Part shown: positions 57,885-64,000 of the stretch, piece by piece
Layout: each line of letters opens with the position of its first letter
Numbering within the stretch: the first letter of the stretch is position 1
DNA from: Archivesica marissinica
Taxonomy: Eukaryota; Mollusca; Bivalvia; Venerida; Vesicomyidae
Length of the DNA stretch: 64,000 nucleotides
Direction: 5' to 3'
NCBI GenBank assembly: GCA_014843695.1
Contig: CM026387.1
Coordinates: 82,951,592-83,015,591, forward strand
Notes under the pieces: generated by a model
What the model was told of the DNA's origin: nothing
The model's input: only the letters and a program-made list of their open reading frames with translations
The model's database searches: none
Translations under genes and position numbers: made by a program

Positions 57885-59240
57885 CATAGCATGGAACTTC
57901 ATAGCATCGAGGCATGCTACTTCATCTAAACATTGCTCACATAGCATCCCTACATGGTACTTCTTCTAAACATGGCTCACATAGCATCGATACATGGTAC
58001 TTCATCTAAACATGCCTAACATAGCATCGATACATGGTACTTCTTCTAAACATGGCTCACATAGCATCGATACATGGTACTTCATCTAAACATGCCTAAC
58101 ATAGCATCGATACATGGTACTTCTTCTAAACATGGCTCACATAGTATCGATACATGGTACTTCATCTAAACATGCCTAACATAGCATCGATACATGGGAC
58201 TTCATCTAAACATGGCTCACATAGCATCGATACATGGTACTTCATCTAAACATGGCTCACATAGCATCGATACATGGTACTTCATCTAAATATGGCTCAC
58301 ATAGCATCGATACATGAGACTTCATATAAACATGACTAACATAGTATCGATACATGGTACTTCATCTAAACATGCCTCACATAGCATCGATACATGATAT
58401 TGCATAGCATCGATACATGGGACATCATGTAAACATGGCTCGCACATCATCGATGCATGGGACTTCATCTAAACATGGCTCGCATAGCACCGATAAATGG
58501 GAGTTCATGTAAACATGGCCGCACATCATCGATACATGGGACGTCATCTAAACATGGCTCACATAGCATCGATACATGAGACTTCATATAAACATGACTA
58601 ACATAGTATCGATACATGGCACTTCATCTAAACATGCCTCACATAGCATCGATACATGATATTGCATAGCATCGATACATGGGACATCATGTAAACATGG
58701 CTCGCACATCATCGATGCATGGGACTTCATCTAAACATGGCTCGCATAGCATCGATAAATGGGAGTTCATGTAAACATGGCCGCACATCATCGATACATG
58801 GGACGTCATCTAAACATGGCTCACATAGCATCGATACATGAGACTTCATATAAACATGACTAACATAGTATCGATACATGGTACTTCATCTAAACATGCC
58901 TCACATAGCATCGATACATGATATTGCATAGCATCGATACATGGGACATCATGTAAACATGGCTCGCACATCATCGATGCATGGGACGTCATCTAAACAT
59001 GGCTCACATAGCATCGATACATGGGACTTCATCTAAACATTGCTCGCATAGCATCGATATATGGGACTTCATCTAAACATGGCTAACATAGGATCGATAC
59101 ACGGGACTTCAATTAAACATGGCTCACATAACATCGATACATGGCACTTCATCTAAACATTGCTAACATAGCAGCGATACATGGCACTTCAACTAAACAT
59201 GGCTCACATAGCAGCGATACATGGCACTTCAACTAAACGT
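57885..59240. repeat. Minisatellite, 40-bp unit
   Basis: About 33 copies of 'catagcatcgatacatgg', then 'acttcatctaaacatggctc', then 'a'. A block of about 260 bp (58385-58635, 58645-58895) is itself tandemly repeated, including odd short units 'gatattgcatagcatcg'. Confidence 0.92.
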
Positions 59241-59244
59241 GCCA

Positions 59245-59370
59245 CATGTGCGAACGGTCTGGAGTTCAATGTCCGGAGTACGAGCCCCGCTGGAGACGTT
59301 ATGATTGTGCTCTTATGCATGGCATTTAAATTCCATATTGCCTCTTCCCTCTCCCTCATGGCGATGGTGC
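59245..59370 (+). repeat. SINE family C fragment between two minisatellites
   Basis: 'gagtacgagccccgctgg', 'aggcatttaaattcca'-like sequence and 'ctccctcatggcgatgg' match 37595-37683. It separates the 40-bp and 38-bp arrays. Confidence 0.7.
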
Positions 59371-59374
59371 ATAC

Positions 59375-62300
59375 ATCAAATTAGGGCATACCTCAGGTTC
59401 CTTGGTATATACAGCAATATAGGACGTACCCGGGGGCCCGTGGTGTATACATCAGACTAGGACGTACCTCAGGGCCCGTGGTGTATACATCAGACTAGTG
59501 CGTACCTCAGGGCCCGTGGTATATACATCAGACTAGGGCGTACCTCAGGTCCCGTGGTGTATACATCAGGCTAGGACGTACATCAGGTCCCGTGGTGTAT
59601 ACATCAAACTAGGGCGTACTTCAGGTCCCGTGGTTTATACATCAGACTAGGGCGTACCTCAGGTCACGTGGTGTATACATCAAACTAGGACGTACCTCAG
59701 GTCCCGTGGTATATACATTAAACTAGGACGTACCTCAGGTCCCGTGGTGTATACATCAAACTAGGGCGTACATCAGGGCCCGTGGTGTATACATCAGACT
59801 AGGGCGTACATCAGGGCCAGTGGTGTATACATCAGTCTAGGACGTACATCAGGGTCCGTGGTGTATACATCAGACTAGGGCGTACATCAGGGCCCGTGGT
59901 GTATACATCAGTATAGGACGTACATCAGGGACCGTGGTGTATACATCAGTCTAGGGCGTACATCAGGGACCGTGGTGTATACATCAGACTAGGGCGTACA
60001 TCAGGGACCGTGGTGTATACATCAGTCTAGGGCGTACATCAGGGACCGTGGTGTATACATCAGACTAGGGCGTACATCAGGGACCGTGGTGTATACATCA
60101 GACTAGGGCGTACATCAGGGACCGTGGTGTATACATCAGACTAGGACGTACATCAGGTCCCGTGGTGTATACATCAGACTAGGACGTACCTCAGGGCTCG
60201 TGTTGTATACATCAGACTAGGACGAACCTCAGGGCTCGTGGTGTATGCATCATACTAGGACGTACATCAGGACCCGTGGTGTATACATCAGACTAGGACG
60301 TACCTCAGGTCCCGTGGTGTATACATCAAACTAGGGCGTACATCAGGTCCCGTGGTGGATACATCAGATTAGGGCGGACCTCAGGTCAAGTGGTGTATGC
60401 ATCAGTCTAGGGCGTACATCAGGGTCCGTGGTGTATACATCAGACTAGTGCTTACCTCAGGGTCCGTGGTGTATATATCAGACTAGTGCTTACCTCAGGG
60501 ACCGTGGTGTATATATCATACTAGTGCGTACCTCAGGTCCCGTGGTGTATACATCAGACTAGGGCGTACCTCAGGTCCCGTGGTGTATACATCAGACTAG
60601 TGCGTACCTCAGATCCCGTGGTGTATACATCAGACTAGTGCGTACCTCAGGTCCCGTGGTGTATACACAAGTCTAGTGCGTACATCAGGTCCCGTGGTGT
60701 ATATATCAGTCTAGTGCGTACCTCAGGTCCGTGGTGTATACATCAGTCTAGTGCGTACCTCAGGGTCCGTGGTGTATACATCAGACTAGTGCGTACCTCA
60801 GGGTCCGTGGTGTATACATCAGACTAGTGCGTACCTCAGGGTCCGTGGTGTATATATCAGACTAGTGCGTACCTCAGGACCGTGGTGTATACATCAGTGT
60901 AGTGCGTACCTCAGGTCCCGTGGTGTATACATCAGACTAGGGCGTACATCAGGGACCGTGGTGTATACATCAGACTAGGGCGTACATCAGGGCCCGTGGT
61001 GTATACATCAGACTAGGACGTACATCAGGGCCCGTGGTGTATACATCAGACTAGGACGTACATCAGGTCCCGTGGTGTATACATCAGACTAGGACGTACA
61101 TCAGGGCCCGTGGTGTATACATCAGACTAGGACGTACATCAGGTCCCGTGGTGTATACATCAAACTAGGACGTACCTCAGGGCTCGTGGTGTATACATCA
61201 ACTAGGACGTACATCAGGCCCGTGGTGTATACATCAGACTAGGACGTACCTCAGGCCCGTGGTGTATACATCAAACTAGGGCGTACATCAGGTCCGTGGT
61301 GATACATCAGATAGGGCGACCTCAGGTCAGTGGTGTATACATCAGTCTAGGGGTACATCAGGGTCCGTGGTGTATACATCAGACTAGTGCTTACCTCAGG
61401 GTCCGTGGTGTATATATCAGACAGGTGCTTACCTCAGGGACCGTGGTGTATATATCAGACTAGTGCGTACCTCAGGGACCGTGGTGTATATATCAGACTA
61501 GTGCGTACCTCAGGTCCCGTGGTGTATATATCAGATAGTGCGTACCTCAGGTCCGTGGTGTATATATCAGACTAGTGCGTACCTCAGGTCCCGTGGTGTA
61601 TATATCAGACTAGGACGTACCTCAGGTCCCGTGGTGTATACATCAGACTAGGAAGTACCTCAGGGACCGTGGTGTATACATCAGTCTAGGACGTACCTCA
61701 TGGACTGTGGGGTATACATCAGTCTAGGACGTACATCAGGGACCGTGGTGTATATATCAGACTAGTGCGTACCTCAGGGTCCGTGGTGTATATATCAGAC
61801 TAGGACGTACCTCAGGGACCGTGGTGTATACATCAGACTAGGACGTATCTCAGGGACCGTGGTGTATACATCAGTCTAGTGCGTACCTCAGGTCCCGTGG
61901 TGTATATATCAGTCTAGTGCGTACCTCAGGTCCCGTGGTGTATATATCAGACTAGTGCGTACCTCAGGGTCCGTGGTGTATACATCAGTCTAGGACGTAC
62001 CTCAGGGTCCGTGGTGTATACATCAGTCTAGGACGTACATCAGGGACCGTGGTGTATACATCAGTCTAGTGCGTACCTCAGGTCCCGTGGTGTATACATC
62101 AGACTAGTGCGTACCTCAGGTCTCGTGGTGTATATATCAGTCTAGTGCGTACCTCAGGTCCCGTAGTGTATACATCAGTCTAGTGCGTACCTCAGGTCCC
62201 GTGGTGTATATATCAGTCTAGTGCGTACCTCAGGGTCTGTGGTGTATACATCAGTCTAGTGCGTACCTCAGGTCCCGTGGTGTATATATCAGACTAGTGC

Positions 62301-64000
62301 GTACCTCAGGGTCCGTGGTGTATACATCAGACTAGGACGTACCTCAGGGACCGTGGTGTATACATCAGACTAGGACGTACCTCAGGGCCCGTGGTGTATA
62401 CATCAGACTAGGGGTACCTCACGTCCCGTGGTGTATACATCAGACTAGGGGTGTACCTCACGTCCCGTGGTATATACATCAGTCTAGTGCGTACCTCAGG
62501 TCCCGTGGTGTATATATCAGACTAGTGCGTACCTCAGGTCCCGTGGTGTATATATCAGACTAGTGCGTACCTCAGGGACCGTGGTGTATATATCATACTA
62601 GTGCGTACCTCAGGTCCCGTGGTGTATACATCAGAATAGGGCGTACCTCAGGTCCCGTGGTGTATAAATCAGACTAGTGCGTACCTCAGGTCCCGTGGTG
62701 TATACATCAGACTAGTGCGTACCTCAGGTCCCGTGGTGTATACACAAGTCTAGTGCGTACCTCAGGTCCCGTGGTGTATATATCAGTCTAGTGCGTACCT
62801 CAGGGTCCGTGGTGTATACATCAGTCTAGTGCGTACCTCAGGGTCCGTGGTGTATACATCAGACTAGTGCTTACTTCAGGGTCCGTGGTGTATACATCAG
62901 ACTAGTGCGTACCTCAGATCCCGTTGTGTATATATAAGTATTGTGCGTACCTCAGGTCCCGTGGTGTATACATCATTCTAGTGCGTACCTCAGGTCCCGT
63001 GGTGTATACATCAGTCTAGTGCGTACCTCAGGTCCCGTAGTATATACATCAGTCTAGTGCGTACCTCAGGTCCCGTGGTGTATATATCAGTCTAGTGCGT
63101 ACCTCAGGGTCTGTGGTGTATACATCAGTCTAGTGCGTACCTCAGGTCCCGTGGTGTATATATCAGACTAGTGCGTACCTCTGGTCCCGTGGTGTATATA
63201 TCAGACTAGTGCGTACCTCAGGGTCCGTGGTGTATACATCAGACTAGGACGTACCTCAGGGACCGTGGTGTATACATCAGACTAGGACGTACCTCAGGGC
63301 CCGTGGTGTATACATCAGACTAGGGGTGTACCTCACGTCCCGTGGTGTATACATCAGACTAGGGGTGTACCTCACGTCCCGTGGTATATACATCAGTCTA
63401 GTGCGTACCTCAGGTCCCGTGGTGTATATATCAGTCTAGTGCGTACCTCAGGGTCCGTGGTGTATACATCAGTCTAGTGCGTACCTCAGGGTCCGTGGTG
63501 TATACATCAGACTAGTGTGTACCTCAGGGTCCGTGGTGTATACATCAGACTAGTGCGTACCTCCGGGTTCGTGGTGTATACATCAGTCTAGTGTGTACCT
63601 CAGGTCCCGTGGTGTATATATCAGTCTAGTACGTACCTCAGGTCCCGTGGTGTATACATCAGACTAGGGGTGTACCTCACGTCCCGTGGTGAATATATAT
63701 CAGACTAGTGCGTACCTCAGGTCCCGTGGTGTATATATCAGAATAGGACGTACCTCAGGTCCCGTGGTGTATAAATCAGACTAGGACGTACCTCAGGGAC
63801 CGTGGTGTTTACATCAGTCTAGGACCTACCTCAGGGACCGTGGTGTATACATCAGTCTAGGACGTACATCAGGGACCGTGGTGTATATATCAGGCTAGTG
63901 CGTACCTCAGGGTCCGTGGTGTATATATCAGACTAGGACGTACCACAGGGACCGTGGTGTATACATCAGACTAGGACGTACCTCATGGACCGTGGTGTAT
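59375..64000. repeat. Minisatellite, ~38-bp unit, over 115 copies, to the window end
   Basis: The unit reads 'cgtggtgtatacatcag', 'actaggacgtacctcagg', 'tcc', with variants (tcta, gtgcg, catcag, ggacc). Larger blocks recur, for example 62380-62870 against 63295-63540. It runs past the right edge of the window. Confidence 0.95.

Overview
The window is nuclear DNA of an invertebrate animal. Genes are split by GT-AG introns, the DNA is AT-rich, and there are LINEs, tRNA-derived SINEs and very large amounts of minisatellite. The repeat style (a dispersed element starting AGCTCAGGTGAGCTATTG, LINE 3' ends with 'tatatagcgccc' plus an ATT tail, pogo transposases with a C-terminal zinc-binding module) suggests a mollusc or another lophotrochozoan. 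The species cannot be told from the sequence. The window contains one 1000-N assembly gap.

One host gene dominates. It is a plus-strand adhesion G-protein-coupled receptor (aGPCR, family B2) running from about 5316 to at least 56277 in about 19 recognisable exons whose phases agree, with one failed junction. In order these encode: signal peptide (5316-5376); SUEL/rhamnose-binding lectin domain (6251-6571); an unrecognised six-cysteine domain (16366-16740); a possible 63-bp mini-exon (25433-25495); three sushi/CCP modules (27860-30322); hormone-receptor (HRM) domain (32973-33114 plus 36885-37003); GAIN domain (36885-42131); GPS cleavage site and tethered agonist (44149-44286); seven transmembrane helices (47648-55091); and a Ser/Thr-rich tail exon (56245-56277). 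The gene probably continues beyond the gap. The ectodomain exons are symmetric phase 1-1, which is typical of shuffled modules. The exon carrying TM5-TM7 reads correctly only if the intron ends in AT rather than AG at 54689-54690.

The rest is mostly mobile and repetitive DNA lying in the introns. 1-5100: a second signal-peptide exon copy (29-89) and a decayed minus-strand transposon gene between inverted repeats. 8082-11250: an internally deleted L1/Tx1-type LINE. 12.7-22 kb: several minisatellites. 23.6-25 kb: a broken pogo-like transposase. 26.7-31.5 kb: five tandem copies of a 1.14-kb unit with a sushi exon, only the middle three intact. 31.8-32.85 kb: a 15-bp satellite. 33.6-36.1 kb: a decayed, virus-like family B DNA polymerase on the minus strand. 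44.8-47.2 kb: a CR1/L2-type LINE. 47.4-54.1 kb: SINEs and LINE tails. 57.4-64 kb: three minisatellites.

The most unusual pattern is that several minisatellites inside the aGPCR gene appear to be built from its own splice junctions. A 50-bp array copies the acceptor and first codons of the TM3 exon. A 46-bp array copies the acceptor and first codons of a GAIN exon. Arrays starting at or next to the donors of the GPS exon and a GAIN exon carry repeated donor-like sites. Minisatellites make up roughly a quarter of the window.
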